A stretch of DNA of 64,000 bases from Odontesthes bonariensis (lineage: Eukaryota; Chordata; Actinopteri; Atheriniformes; Atherinopsidae): contig NC_134509.1 in the NCBI RefSeq assembly GCF_027942865.1, positions 17,386,017 through 17,450,016 of the forward strand, written 5' to 3'. The notes beneath the pieces are model-generated. The model saw only the letters and a program-made list of their open reading frames with translations. It was not told where the DNA came from and did not search any database. Position 1 is the first letter of the stretch. The number at the start of each line of letters is the position of its first letter. The position numbers and the translations under genes are program-made. This document shows positions 41,001 to 51,306 of the stretch, in pieces.

Positions 41001-44000
41001 ATGACCCTGAGCCTGGATACCAGCCTGGGCACTGCTCTGCACATTCCTCTCTACTTCCATTCTACTTCTTCCAGGGTAAAATACCAGCTCTTGTGGCAAG
41101 ATGATGTATTTGTTTGGAGAAGTCAATCAGAGGTATTCATTATGTTTGTTCCATCAGGGAGAAGTAGCGTTTGAGGCTGAACGAGAGTGTGGACGCCACT
41201 GTCCTCTCCGATTATCTGAAACAGGTGAAACTTTGCACCTCCAAAACTCCTTTTTATGTAGTGGTAGAATATGCGCTCTGAAGAATTTGATGTATTTTTG
41301 TTTATTCTTTTTTCATTCCCCTCTAATGTGCTTCCAGGTCGTTTAGAGTGGCAGCGCTCCCTTCTTCCAGACTTTTTCACCTCATCCTGGGCTGTTGATG
41401 GCAAACTGGCGGCTGAGCTCTGCTCTCGATGGCAAAGTCAAAAAGACAAATTGCCATGCAGGTCAGATGCAACACAAAACAGTTCCCATACTATCTGGTT
41501 CGTCGTCACTCAGCATTAATGACATTGATCGTATTATTCTTTGTCGTCTCAGGTGGCCCAGACTCCCTGTCGAAGCGTCGTCTGTTCTGGACTTTGGTGC
41601 TACGCCTGTTAATGAGAGCAAAGTGGGCACCTCTTTGTGTTTGTTTGTTTATTTATTTGCATACTTTAAGATAAACCTGTGACATTGGTATCACAGAAGA
41701 AATCATTTTATCTGTTCCAGGTGAAGACATTCGTGCTTAAGAATCCTTCACCTTCAGTGGTTTCCGTTGAGATTCGAATCCTCGCGCTGTACCCTTCTCC
41801 TCTGGAGGCTCTGGACCTCCTAACCAAATGGTACACTTTGAAAAACCCGTCTGATATGGCAGGGAATTAATCGCCTGTAGCTGTTTTATGTTTGGACTGT
41901 TCAGAGTTATGATGCCACAACACAAAGTTTTTCCTTTGCATTGATTGGCAGGTTTGATATCAGCCCTCTCTCAGTCAACATCAGCACGACAGATTTTTCT
42001 CTATTGGCTTCGCTTCAAAAGGTAAACCTTAAAACAGCCCATGAAATATTTTTGAACCACTTAAAATCTTCTCTAGCTTTCATTGGCAGCATGGTTGTTT
42101 TTGTCTAGTGTTCCTCTGTCTGACGGCGTTTCTGTGCGTTTCCACTCAGGCTGGTGAGCGCATAGACATAAAAGGGGAGGGTGTCCTGCGTCTGCTGCTG
42201 CAGCCCTGGGAGTCCAGAGAGGTTTCTGTGGTCTTTACTCCCTCTGAACACAAACCCACCACCACCATTCTTATTATCAGGTACCAGCTCATATCAGAAC
42301 AATGTGTTTGTTTAAATCATCGGGGTTTGTGTGGTATGAAGATATCGTATCGAAGATATTTTTTTTTTTTAGGGCTGGGCAACGATTAAAATTTTTAATC
42401 TAATTAATCACATGATTTCCCTGATTAATCACGATTAATCGCATTTGTATGCAAAATCCAAAAATGAATTCAAAAGTAGTGTATAGCTTTTAGCATTTAG
42501 TTTTATTTTAAATGTGCTGCCATATGAATGAAAGTGCCATAACATTTGTTGTGCAAACACACTTTTAACATCAGCATCTTTCTGTAGTTTTTATATAGAA
42601 GCCTCGCTCCACTGTCTGTTTCCTTGAATGACTTGCTGCTATCAGTTGTGTGTTTTGCCTTTAAGTGATATTTTAGACTGGAACTACTACGGTGAGAAGA
42701 CAATTCAACTTGGCAGTGTTTACAGATGACTTTGTTTTCTGTCGACTCCACCGTCTGGAAGAACTTTAAAATGAAAATGGCCGAGTAAAAGTTCCGTACC
42801 CTTCTCCATGTTTGGTGGATCCGCCAATTACTTTCTTTTCCGGTTCCGCAGCAGACAGCAACAGACTTTTACAAAATAAAAGCCCGTGAGCAACAGACTT
42901 GTACAATAATAAAACGGGTGGTCTGTGGCGTAGTGGGTTGAGCAGGTGCCCCATGTACAAGAGGCTACAGTCCTCACTGCAGCTGGCCCCGGTTCGAGTT
43001 TCGCATCGGACGGCCCTGTGCTGCGTGTTGTTCCCCCTCTCTCTGCCCCCTGCTTCATGTCTCTCGAAACTTTCCTATCATTAAAATTTTTTTATAAACC
43101 TTTTTTTTTTTTTTTTTTTTGTAAAAAAATGAATAAATAAAACCTGCGTTAATGCGCGATAAAATGTTTATCGACGTTAAATAATTAACAAGTTAACGCG
43201 ATAATAACGAGTTAACTCGCCCAGCCCTCGTTTTTTTTTCATTTAAGTGTCCCAAATATAGTTAGAATTATTGATTTATTGCTGTTATTATATTATATAA
43301 TTATTTATCGTGCTTAAAGCTATGTGTGGGACATTTAATATGACAACTGTGGCTTTAACTTCAAGTGGCATCGAGTGCAGTGGTAGCTTATATCTCTTTG
43401 TTTTTCAGGAACAACCTGACAGTGTTTGACATGGTGACTATAAAGGGCCAAGGGGCTAAAGAGCTGCTAAGAGTTGGGGGCAAACTGCCTGGCCCTGGAG
43501 CCTCTCTACGCTTTAATGTTCCCCAGTCGACTCTAATGGAGTGTCGAGACGGTGAGATTGATGCTTTATTATGGTGTTATTCATTATTGGTACACGATTG
43601 CTTTATAGTGCTCGCCATTATTGTGGTTTTAGATCTTTGCTGTGCGGAAAGCATAAGATGGAAGTGCTGCAAATGACTAATGCCACTGTATGTTGCTAAC
43701 AGGTCTGCGCACCAGTAAGCCCCTGTTTGCCATTCGAAAGAGTTTTAAGGTGGAAAATGCAGGAGAGCTCCCTCTGACGGTCATGTCAATGAATATTAAT
43801 GGATATAAGTGTCAGGGATTTGGCTTTGAGGTGCTGCAGTGTCATTCATTCAGCCTTGAGCACAACACCTCCTCTGAGATCACAATCGCGTAAGTAAAAT
43901 TGACATTTTTCTCTTGCAATACAGTCACTCATCACAGATCACTCAGCTGCACACAGTACCCACATCTCTGTCCTGTCTTCTCCTTTATCTCTTCCTCGAT

Positions 44001-47000
44001 GACATCCTCATGCATTGTGTCCTCTCTATACCCTCCACTTCTCATGCCTCTCTTTGTTCCGTCTTTCTTATATATCGCTTCAAGCCATTTATTTCTCCTC
44101 TCTCTGTCTTGTGTATGTCTTCAGGTTTACCCCAGATTTCACCTCATCCTGGGTGATTCGGGATCTCACGCTGGTGACATCCCGTGGCAACGCTTTCCCC
44201 TTCACCCTAAATGTGACGCTGCCCCACCACATGTTGCCTCTCTGTGCACAGGTGGTTCCAGGCCCCAGCTGGGAGGAAACTTTCTGGATGGTCACGCTCA
44301 TATTTACATGGTTAGTAACATGAATATTGTGGGGTTTTTTTTTTTTTTTTAGAGAGAAGTAAGATGTAAGATATGTTTTAGGTGCATATATCTGATGAAT
44401 CACGGTCAAATCTCACCATTTTTTTGTCGCATTTCTTTTTTCTTTTTACAGCTTCTCTTTGTTTGGTGTATGTCTGATGGCTTTCCATCAAGCACAGTAT
44501 ATCCTTAGTGAGTTCTCAACATCCAGCACCAGGAGCAACCACAACTCTGTCCTGTCCCGGGACAATGGCCCAGTCAATAATATCACACCTAATGGAGTAA
44601 AGTATGTCCTGCATTTCATTTGATTTTTCTCCCTTTAATTCATTTGCACCCTTCATTGACATAACACTTTTTTTTTTTTTTTTTTTTGGTCTACAAATAC
44701 CTAAAATTTCCATTTTTGTGTGTGTTTGTGCAGTAAAACCAAAGGCAGTTGTAAGACATATGTGGACACCTGTTCCACATCTGACAAAGGTAAGGGGCGG
44801 GGCTCTCCAGCCTTGGCCAACAGCCCCGCCCCTCGTCCTCAATCCTCAAAGAAAGGCTCCACATCCGCCCCTTCTCAAACACAAAAGAAACACAAAGTTT
44901 CACTTTATTACACCAAATTTAAGTCCAGCTCATCCTCCGCTGCAGCTCCAACTATGGATGAGGAACATGATGAACATGAAGACCTGACTCCAGAAGCCCC
45001 TCTTACCCCAGACTCCTGCAACAACAATGAACCAGATTTCATCTGTGAGCTGAATAACGATCCAGCCACAGACTTTAAAGAAGACCTCCAGAGCACTATA
45101 GAAGATAGTATGCCAGCAGCAGTTATGTTTCCCATGGAAATGCCTGCTGGTTTCCCCAAAGACATCACCCTGGGTCCAGGATCCAGACCAGGGTTGTTAG
45201 TGTGCAGTCCTGTGGAGATGAGCTGCACTGAGCACTATGCAGCCAAGATAGATTCAGAGAAAAGGGACAATTCTGAGATGGAGGTAAGGAAGGGGCCTCC
45301 AAGTTTCCATTTCAGCATGATTAGGTTATTATTGTTTAGCGAAACGCTTTGGAAATTGATTCAGACCTTTTGGAAAGAATCTTGACCCTGAAGGAGATCC
45401 ATAGCAAGTTACTGTATTCACTGTTTCTCCAGCTTCGAGAAGAGGTCAAAGGCCAGAAGAAGAAGACTCAGAGTACAGAAACTCCCGCTGCAGCCGTGAA
45501 TAATAAGGGAAAGAAAAGTCGCAGGAAGACAGAAACTGTCTCCACGTAAGACATGCTCACTTGACACAGCTCCTGAAACAGCTTAACACTTTTAATGATT
45601 AACTGATAAATAATTAAGACAGAACACTGAGTCAAAGCGCCAAATGATGAAAGAATAACCTCTATTGTTTTTCTTTGATTTTTGCCACAGTGCTCCTGAG
45701 CACAACGTGTTAGTAATGCCAGAGAGGGAGAAAGAACCTGATTGGAAACCAGGGGACCGCAACGCCACGGCAGCCCGCAGCAGAACCCGTTGCTGCTCCG
45801 GTTTCAAGTCAGAGGCTCTCAAACCTGGACAGACTGCTGAAAGCCCCATCAAACAGAATGGTGAGTGTTCGTTCGCTGCAGTCTCTAATCATCACTGAAA
45901 CCATAACACACTGCAGGGAGTGTGAGAAAAAGCTTTTCATTTTAATCACAACCTTTCTGGCAGGTGTGTGTCCTACTCGCACTCGCAGAAAGTGTGCAAC
46001 AGAGCGGCGTGCAGGTGGCGTGTGCGAGTCGGGCTCAGACTCGGGCAGCTCGTCGGGCAGCGTGAGGGCCAGCAGGGGGAGCTGGGGCAGCTGGAGCAGT
46101 GCAAGCAGCGCCGAGGGAGACAAAGACCACAGTGCTCGAACGCACGGCTGCACCACCTCATCTAGAAAAAGTACAAAGCACCAACACGCTCCTTCTGTTG
46201 GAAAAGTTTCTTTTTTTGTACAGACACGTGTTTTCACAGTTATGTGCTTATGCGTGTTGTAGAAAAACTAGGACAGTAAATGTAAGTTCACCACAGACAC
46301 GAGCTGTGGATGAGTATAGTTAGCCTCACTGTGCTTGTTTTGTTTTCTTTAAGGAGACACCATGCAGTACAGTGTCTACCCAGCAGAAAGGGAGTGCTAC
46401 CAGACCGTGAATAACTACAAGGCTCACAGGTATTTTAACTACACACACAATTTAGTTTGCGTGATTGCATGTGTGTGTGAGTGTTAACCATGCGTGGAAA
46501 AACCTGCATACAGATTTCCCAAACTGAGGGTAAGAAGTGCATCTCGGATTGCTGTGAAATGTGGGAAGCTATTTTAATCCGTTGACTGTTCTGAGCACTC
46601 TTGTTGTTAAAAGTTGGACATGAGCTATTCAGTTTAAAGCGATTCTCAAACAAACGATGCGCCAATGTTTCACAGGATTTTCTGCGCTCCTACCAGGAAC
46701 TGGATTATATTGTGCTTAAACTAGTCTTATTAATGAAGAAAAGGCTCCTCTCTCTTATGGAAATTGCATGATTGTGTTTCCATCTATCTCTGATGGATGT
46801 TGTAACATTTGCCTTTCCTCTGTTAAGCACAAACAGCTTGTACCTTAAAGACATGTGCCAAAGCCCAGACCCCGCAGCATCCAGCTTCACCCCGAGTTTT
46901 CCTGCTGTTAATGCAAGAAAGGACAGCAACCTGGGTAAAATAAGAAGAAAAATCACATTAAATGTGCACTTGATGAACAAGCATTGTCTGTTAGTTCTTT

Positions 47001-50000
47001 CCTTGGGTTTCTAATGGAGTTGTCACGTGCTCCTCCAGACCTGACGGGTCAGTATCTGCCCGAAGACACGTGGTCGGCTCCATCCATCCCGCTAACCAAT
47101 GAGTTCAGATACAACGCCACCGAAGCTTTGCCCTACATACCTCAACCAGCAGCCAACGGCTCATACAATGGGTAAGTGTTTGGAAACAGCTGGTTTAAAC
47201 TCCACTTGTGATTATTTTATGGTGAAATAAGTGATTGCTCAGTGTTTCCCCATTTATCTACATCATGGCACGTGTTTCAGCACCAACCAGCTTTAGGTAC
47301 CCCCATGCTCCCCGGGCGCTGTGAATGGCTGCCCACCGCTCCAGTGTATGGCATCTGTCTGAGTGTGTGACCCTGTGCATGAGCATGTGTGTGTCAACAG
47401 GTGCCAACCTGGATGGGTTAAAAGCGGAGGACCAATTTCGTGTGTATGCATGTAGGCATGAGAATAAATCTGATCTTAATACGCATCTGTGTAAACGGCT
47501 TCCATAACTGTTCCTGAGTCAGGACATATATCTCTCTGTGGATGATCAGCATGGCTTCCAGAATCAAATTGTAGTGAATGATGTTGCCTACAGAGAAACT
47601 CCTGGCTCTGCACCCAGCTGTCTGAACTCTCTCAGACAGGCTTAAGCTGTAATTATGCTCACCGCAGCACTGCAGCACGCCTGTCTCTGACAGAAAATCC
47701 CACTGCATCGCTGCTGGTATAGCTCTAGAAGAAGTGGCCCAGGAAGTGAGCTATTTATACACCAACATTCCTTCACAGTTTCCATTTTAAGCACTTGGCT
47801 TTTTTGTTGTTGTTGTTTTTTGTTTCGTTTTTGTTTTTTTCAAACCTTCTTGGGTTTTAATGGGGCGTTCAGATGCAGGTAGAAAGACTTGCTCAGACAC
47901 TCTCTCCTGCACCTCTTTATGTTTTTTCAAATACTGATTTAAAAATGGAGCAATTACTAATTAAAGGTTCCAAAAATCTGGAGGTGCACAACCAGCTGAA
48001 AGAAGAACAAATCACACTGTGCGCCTGCTATTGTGATGTCAGGGTTCTTTGCGGCAAAACGCTGACCGCAAACCAAGTATTATCCAGCTTCTCAACCACT
48101 GCTGACCTCATAGGAAGTTTCGTCAGGTATGCTATCCCTGAGCACAAGGCAGTCTCAGTCCAGCCTGCTATTTGTGCTTTAAGGATGTACGTGGTTATGA
48201 GCATAGGGATGCATTGATGGGTAAATCATACTGCTCACACCAGGGTCTTTTAATGTACTGAAGGTTGAGGATTCTTTTCCACTGTTAACCTGTTTGGATA
48301 GAAGCGTCCGCCATATGACCCAGTGCAATGTAAATGTCACTAATACAGTTTAATTGTGTGAATAATGTCTTTAATAATGGTGCGATTTTTATGTTTCAAA
48401 AGACCAGTGTGACAGTTTCACATCGCTCTTAAAACGGTTCAAATATTTTCTGTCCCCCTGCAGGTTCACTTGGAGTAGTGCCAACAGTCATTGCAACAGT
48501 CCCTGCACCTACATAGGTATGAATATGCAGTTTATTTTTATTGAGTGCAGTATATATTCCTATTACTCTGTGTATAATATCTAATACAAGTCCACTTGGA
48601 CCAGCAAACTGCTGGCAGAACATTTTTAATATTTCCAAGGCCTCAGTCCTCATCGTGTGTTTGTTGTAATCATTTTGCAGGTAACGGAACGTTTACAAGC
48701 AGTTTCCCCAGTCAAGAAGGCCCCAACACACACAGCAGTCAGACCAGTTGGAGCGAGGAGCAGCCTCAGGAGTCGCCACCAACCTGGAACACAGCAGCCT
48801 GCGTGGGCAGCAAGGTGACACCTCATGATACTCGACTCAAAAGATCTGAGTGCTCCAACGCCTCGGCTGAATATCTTTATTCTCTAATCTGCAAATACAT
48901 TTCACCATTATTAAACAATTTTATCTATTAAGAATAAGAGCACAGTAAGTGGTGCACGCATCGATGGCCAAAATCCAAAGATGTTTAGATTAAAGCCAAT
49001 CTGATCGTAAGTGTTTGTCATTGACACTAAAAAGATGAATATTGCTCTTTTCTTATTGCATGTTTGTCTTGTTGAACTGGCATATTTTTCATAAATCACA
49101 CATAGAAAAAAGCTGAAGCAATCTCAGCATTGTTTAGATTTATAGTCACATATAGTTAAATTTTACCGGTAAAGCTTCCAGAGTTTTTGAGGTTGGTGAT
49201 GGTTCATCGCAGAGGTAAGTCTCAGTTTTCCAGTTGGGACTGTCGCCACCTGTCAACGCTTTATGGTTATGGTCGTTGTAAAAGCTCTCAGATCGCTTCC
49301 AGCTGAGCGGATAGCTGACAGGAAAGAACGGCGCGACCTTAGCTGCACTGTAACTTTTTGTGTCTGTGTGCTTCCTGAAGGTGGTGTTGCCAAATGATAA
49401 TGTAATCACACAGGCACAGTAGTATTTATACTGAATGTTTATGAAGACACATTTGATAGATGTCAGAAATGTTATTATTATGATTAGAATTATTGTTATT
49501 ATCTCCACTTGTAGTTTGCAGACGTCAGTTAATATTTGTCTCTTGTATGATTTATTCAGGCAGAATGCCCTCTGTTAAAAGTTGCAACAGAATTATGTTT
49601 TTATTCGTTCAAATTCAATCAAAGGAGCGAGAACGAGGGTGCTGACGTCTCCCTCTCCTGTTACATGGCTCACTTCTCACCTGCTCGTCACCTCAAAGAG
49701 ATAATTGTTTCTGTGAGGGATGTTAGAAAGTTTGGCGTATTTACTGGAGAAGAAAGGTCGTTTAATTTTTCGACACATGGGCTGTCACTGCAGGGAGCAG
49801 CTGGCAGCAGAGCGCAGTGACAGGTAAAGTCGGGAGGCGTCAGCGAAGTGCACAGTTTCTTTAGACAGCTTTGCACGGTGGCTGCTGAACACTTTAAACT
49901 TCCAACAAAGGCTCAAGTTTTGTCCTTTCGTCCTCCGCAGCCATACTTCCCGGGTACCCGCAGCCTCTCCCCCATGTCCAGCCTGTTTGGGTCTATTTGG

Positions 50001-50258
50001 ACGCCCCAAGGTGAGCCCTACCAGAGCCACTTCCAACCTGAACGATCAGCCCCGGTGTCCCCCATGTCGCCCATCACACCCCAAACCCCACCACACTCTC
50101 CCTTCAGCCGGGATCCAGGTGGGACCTACGGGCCGATCCAGTACTCCAGCTTCAACCCGTTCGGCCCGCACATGAACCTGGACATATGGAACTCTTCCTC
50201 CAACCGCAGCTCCAACTCCCAGCTCTCCAATGACTCCGGCTACTGTGGAGATGTTTAA
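13067..50258 (+). CDS. tmem131l: Transmembrane protein 131-like (34 coding exons)
   Basis: Exons: 13067-13187, 13895-13968, 19848-19891, 28654-28725, 30869-30992, 31097-31213, 32748-32852, 35384-35461, 38138-38291, 40037-40095, 40181-40286, 40401-40503, 40648-40792, 40905-41075, 41158-41224, 41338-41461, 41553-41622, 41721-41830, 41952-42021, 42150-42280, 43409-43551, 43703-43889, 44125-44310, 44452-44601, 44734-45283, 45433-45545, 45691-45860, 45964-46170, 46354-46429, 46828-46934, 47039-47171, 48464-48516, 48681-48814, 49941-50258. Phases agree at every junction, giving 1,523 residues (human about 1,600). A signal/anchor helix lies at about 19-33, followed by a long luminal region with PapD-like modules (for example [27 protein letters not shown]). 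[14 protein letters not shown] precedes the membrane helix at about 845-865. The cytosolic tail has [15 protein letters not shown] near 1213 and ends [25 protein letters not shown] and the neighbour mnd1 separate it from paralogue TMEM131. The family acts in the secretory route: TMEM131 in collagen export, mammalian TMEM131L in thymocyte growth and Wnt control. An upstream in-frame ATG was not used, because vertebrate orthologues start MAGL as here. Confidence 0.95.
13188..19847. other. tmem131l introns 1 and 2
   Basis: Intron 1 (13188-13894) begins gttcgt, a weak donor, and contains a poly-A run at about 13252-13270. Intron 2 (13969-19847) contains a GT microsatellite near 13990, the 600-bp element at 16215-16814 and a poly-A tract at about 16999-17025. 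A pyrimidine-rich block at about 19310-19560 has no assignable identity. No other gene was seen. Confidence 0.6.
16215..16814. mobile_element. Non-autonomous DNA transposon with 9-bp target duplication
   Basis: The element is bounded by GGTTTAACA on both sides (16206-16214 and 16815-16823). Its ends are inverted: TAGCCTGGGCGAAAGCC on the left, and the reverse complement of the right end reads TAGCCTGGCGACGCC. A 9-bp duplication points to Mutator-like transposons, but an 8-bp hAT reading is also possible because the first G may be chance. No transposase was recognised inside. It lies in tmem131l intron 2. Confidence 0.7.
20015..20075. repeat. (CA)n(TA)n compound microsatellite
   Basis: About 14 CA units are followed directly by about 16 TA units, inside tmem131l intron 3. 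Such runs are length-variable. Confidence 0.95.
20854..21918. mobile_element. Non-autonomous hAT transposon
   Basis: A perfect 8-bp duplication CCTCTCAG (20846-20853 and 21919-21926) flanks the element. The terminal inverted repeats read TAGTGCTCGGCGGTATGACC on the left and TAGTGCTGGGCGGTATACC as the reverse complement of the right. Subterminal 'cacggtat' and 'accggtat' motifs repeat inside both ends. The 8-bp duplication and TAGNG ends are typical of hAT. The interior of about 1 kb shows no transposase-like frame. Confidence 0.88.
28726..35383. other. tmem131l introns 4 to 7
   Basis: Intron 4 (28726-30868) contains the dispersed repeat at 29755-29960 and a (TA)n run at 29971-29993. Intron 5 is about 100 bases long. 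Introns 6 (31214-32747) and 7 (32853-35383) contain no recognised repeat or gene, only short simple runs. Confidence 0.55.
29755..29960 (+). repeat. Dispersed fish repeat ('tttatttatatagcacattt' type)
   Basis: The head is (ATCAA)n-like, followed by atttatttatatagcacattt, then cagttcaaagtgctttacat. This order is the hallmark of a short interspersed repeat very common in fish genomes. The tail is A-rich. It lies in tmem131l intron 4, upstream of a TA microsatellite. Confidence 0.6.
36486..37569. mobile_element. Kolobok-like element with 293-bp terminal inverted repeats
   Basis: TTAA flanks both sides (36482-36485 and 37570-37573), the target used by Kolobok and piggyBac transposons. Just inside, AGGAATGGTTCGGCGTAA opens a terminal inverted repeat that runs 36486-36778 on the left and 37277-37569 on the right. 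The arms are equal in length with only scattered mismatches. Between the arms lie about 500 bases holding the first exon of a gene (see 36887-37055). No transposase is visible. It sits in tmem131l intron 8. Kolobok is preferred over piggyBac because of the long arms; this choice is inference. Confidence 0.8.
36887..37055 (+). pseudogene. First exon of a P2X7-tail-like zinc-binding domain gene, carried by the transposon
   Basis: The exon starts [16 protein letters not shown] and contains [17 protein letters not shown], an E/R-rich helix and SARSRTGG, ending at a good donor (GGAG|gtattt, 37055/37056). In fish, proteins with the P2X7 C-terminal cysteine-rich domain often begin with a 'PYxFEPEYTxEEL' segment, and the exon that follows supplies the WWCxCGxC cysteines. 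That second exon is not present here, so only exon 1 was captured or survives. The identification comes from pattern memory and would need a search. Confidence 0.45.
37574..38137. other. Remainder of tmem131l intron 8
   Basis: It contains a T-run at about 37650-37665 and nothing else identifiable. Together with 35462-36481 it makes up the intron that hosts the Kolobok-like element. Confidence 0.6.
38390..39530 (+). mobile_element. Decayed Tc1/mariner-type transposon
   Basis: Segments appear in the order of a common fish Tc1-like element: cagaatgcaatgatttgcaa near 38461 (5' arm), gacaacaaatggtgggaaaa, acagtacattata, a transposase middle with caccatcaatgctgaaaggt (39099-39118), tttcagcaagacc, gacctgcctgcagttcagag and gactgttgagcagc, then gatgttgttaaaa. 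A 3' arm follows with 'atttgatatgtttctgtgttctattgtgaata' (about 39434-39465). The arms are long inverted repeats. Internal deletions and many substitutions mean no open transposase frame remains. It lies in tmem131l intron 9. Confidence 0.75.
42503..42751 (-). pseudogene. BED zinc-finger fragment of a hAT transposase
   Basis: The reverse-strand frame shows [12 protein letters not shown], then [12 protein letters not shown]. This is the C-x2-C ... H-x4-H pattern of BED fingers, the DNA-binding domain at the N-terminus of hAT transposases. Beyond the finger the frame loses similarity, and the catalytic region is missing. Confidence 0.65.
42916..43130 (+). repeat. tRNA-derived SINE nested in the hAT
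   Basis: The head has an RNA polymerase III A box (tggcgtagtgggttgagcag) and a B box (ggttcgagttt). A pyrimidine-rich body (ccccctctctctgccccctg) and a tail ending in a T/A run follow. Similar short A-rich flanks (aataataaaac and aataaataaaac) fit a target duplication. A closely related copy lies at 60724-60921, and a tail fragment at 53894-53938. Confidence 0.75.
47172..49940. other. tmem131l introns 31 to 33
   Basis: Intron 31 (47172-48463) holds the repeat at 47294-47485 and a GTT/TTTG-rich run near 47805-47840. Intron 32 is about 165 bases. Intron 33 (48815-49940) shows nothing recognisable. Confidence 0.6.
47294..47485 (+). repeat. Right half of the SINE-like repeat seen at 5.0-5.9 kb
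   Basis: Contains tgctccccgggcgctgtg, ggctgcccaccgctccagtg, gccaacctggatgggttaaa and an aataaatctgatcttaat tail. These align in order with 5763-5935, including the unusual 'caacaggtgccaacctggatggg' spacing. It lies in tmem131l intron 31 and appears 5'-truncated. Confidence 0.65.
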
Positions 50259-50479
50259 GATAAAGGAAGAAACGGCTCGGCAGACCTTAACGATAATTGC
50301 AAACATATAAAACATAATGTAAAAGAAAGGAAATAAAAATGAATGTTCTTTTATCAATAATGGGGAAAATGTGAATATTTCTTTTCTTTTATGTTCCAAT
50401 TTTCAGCTGTTAAATGTTGTGAGAGGTTAAGCATTTGTTGTATATTTTTCTAGATGTTTTGCAGTTTTGATCAAAGAAA

Positions 50480-50485
50480 AATAAA
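50480..50485 (+). terminator. tmem131l: Polyadenylation signal of tmem131l
   Basis: AATAAA lies about 220 bases after the stop, followed by A-rich and then T/G-rich sequence (tggtgttcgttttaat). Another A-rich hexamer-like site occurs at about 50332 (aaataaaaat), so a shorter 3' UTR is possible. Confidence 0.6.
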
Positions 50486-51170
50486 AAAAAAAGGTTTTGT
50501 ACTTGGAAAACATTGGTGTTCGTTTTAATTACACAATGGAGTTCGATTTTTCTGTAATGTCACAATGGTCGTACTTTTTTAGCGTCCGTCTGAAATTGGT
50601 TCGACTCCTTGTTGAACCGTCGCCACTTTGTTTGGTCCTCAGCAAATCCCAAACACAACGAGGCAACAAACTGAACATGCTCCCTGCCTCCATTCTACAT
50701 ATGTTCGATGCGTCAACTTTAGAATCAGGAAATTTGTGTTTTAAACATACAGTATGACAAATATTCAGTTAATAAAACTATAAGGAAGAAAACGAAAACC
50801 AGATAAATTGGACTCGATCCATCACCTCGATTAAAGAGAACCAGCCGCGCTCTGACTTTGTTCTCATTAAAGGAGTGCTGCGGGGATTTAACGTTGGGCT
50901 TTCCTACAGAAAACTACATGGATTGAAGAAGAGTGTTCCAGGAGAGTCTGATGTATCCTAATCTCTTTTCATCCGTCATGGATCAGGTTCCTAAAGCCTC
51001 GCTTCCACTATGCAGTCCGGTACGGGTCGGTTCAGAACGGTTCTCTTATTTCAGTGTTTCCACTACCACCAAAGCGTACCGGTCCCATGGTACCCGTTAC
51101 CATTTTTGTAACCCTTCTGCTTGGGGTACCGAGCACACAGGACCGGTTCCAGGGTCTGCTCTCCGTTGTT

Positions 51171-51290
51171 GGTGAGGAGGCTGTGCAGCGGGAGCTCGAT
51201 GGCGCTGTGCCAAATGAAAAGGTTTTCCAGTTGATTGCCGCAAAAATGGCAGAGAGTGGTTTCAACCGGACCGCGAGCCAGTGTCGCAGT
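51171..51290 (+). pseudogene. Myb/SANT-like remnant inside the Harbinger element
   Basis: The frame reads GEEAVQRELDGAVPNEKVF, then QLIAAKMAESGFNRTASQC. It matches the first two helices of Myb/SANT-like domains in which W..G.EE..., N..VF..IA..M...G and R+..QC are conserved. The tryptophan-bearing first helix is missing upstream. The reading stops where the retrotransposon was inserted, just after the QCRS motif. Confidence 0.6.
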
Positions 51291-51306
51291 CCGGTGGTTC
51301 GAAATT

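Larger units (their letters stand above)
42371..43229. mobile_element. hAT transposon with BED-finger remnant, hosting a SINE
   Basis: The ends are inverted: agggctgggcaacgattaa on the left, and the right end in reverse complement reads agggctgggcgagttaactc. The subterminal regions are rich in 'attaatc' and 'gttaa' motifs, a familiar fish hAT pattern. A BED-type zinc-finger fragment lies inside on the - strand. The flanks are T-runs, so the 8-bp duplication cannot be read cleanly. It sits in tmem131l intron 20 between exons 42150-42280 and 43409-43551. Confidence 0.75.

Noticed and set aside
45809..46237. A 142-codon - strand frame
   Set aside because: It is antisense to tmem131l exons 27 and 28, whose sense frames match the family and obey splice phases.
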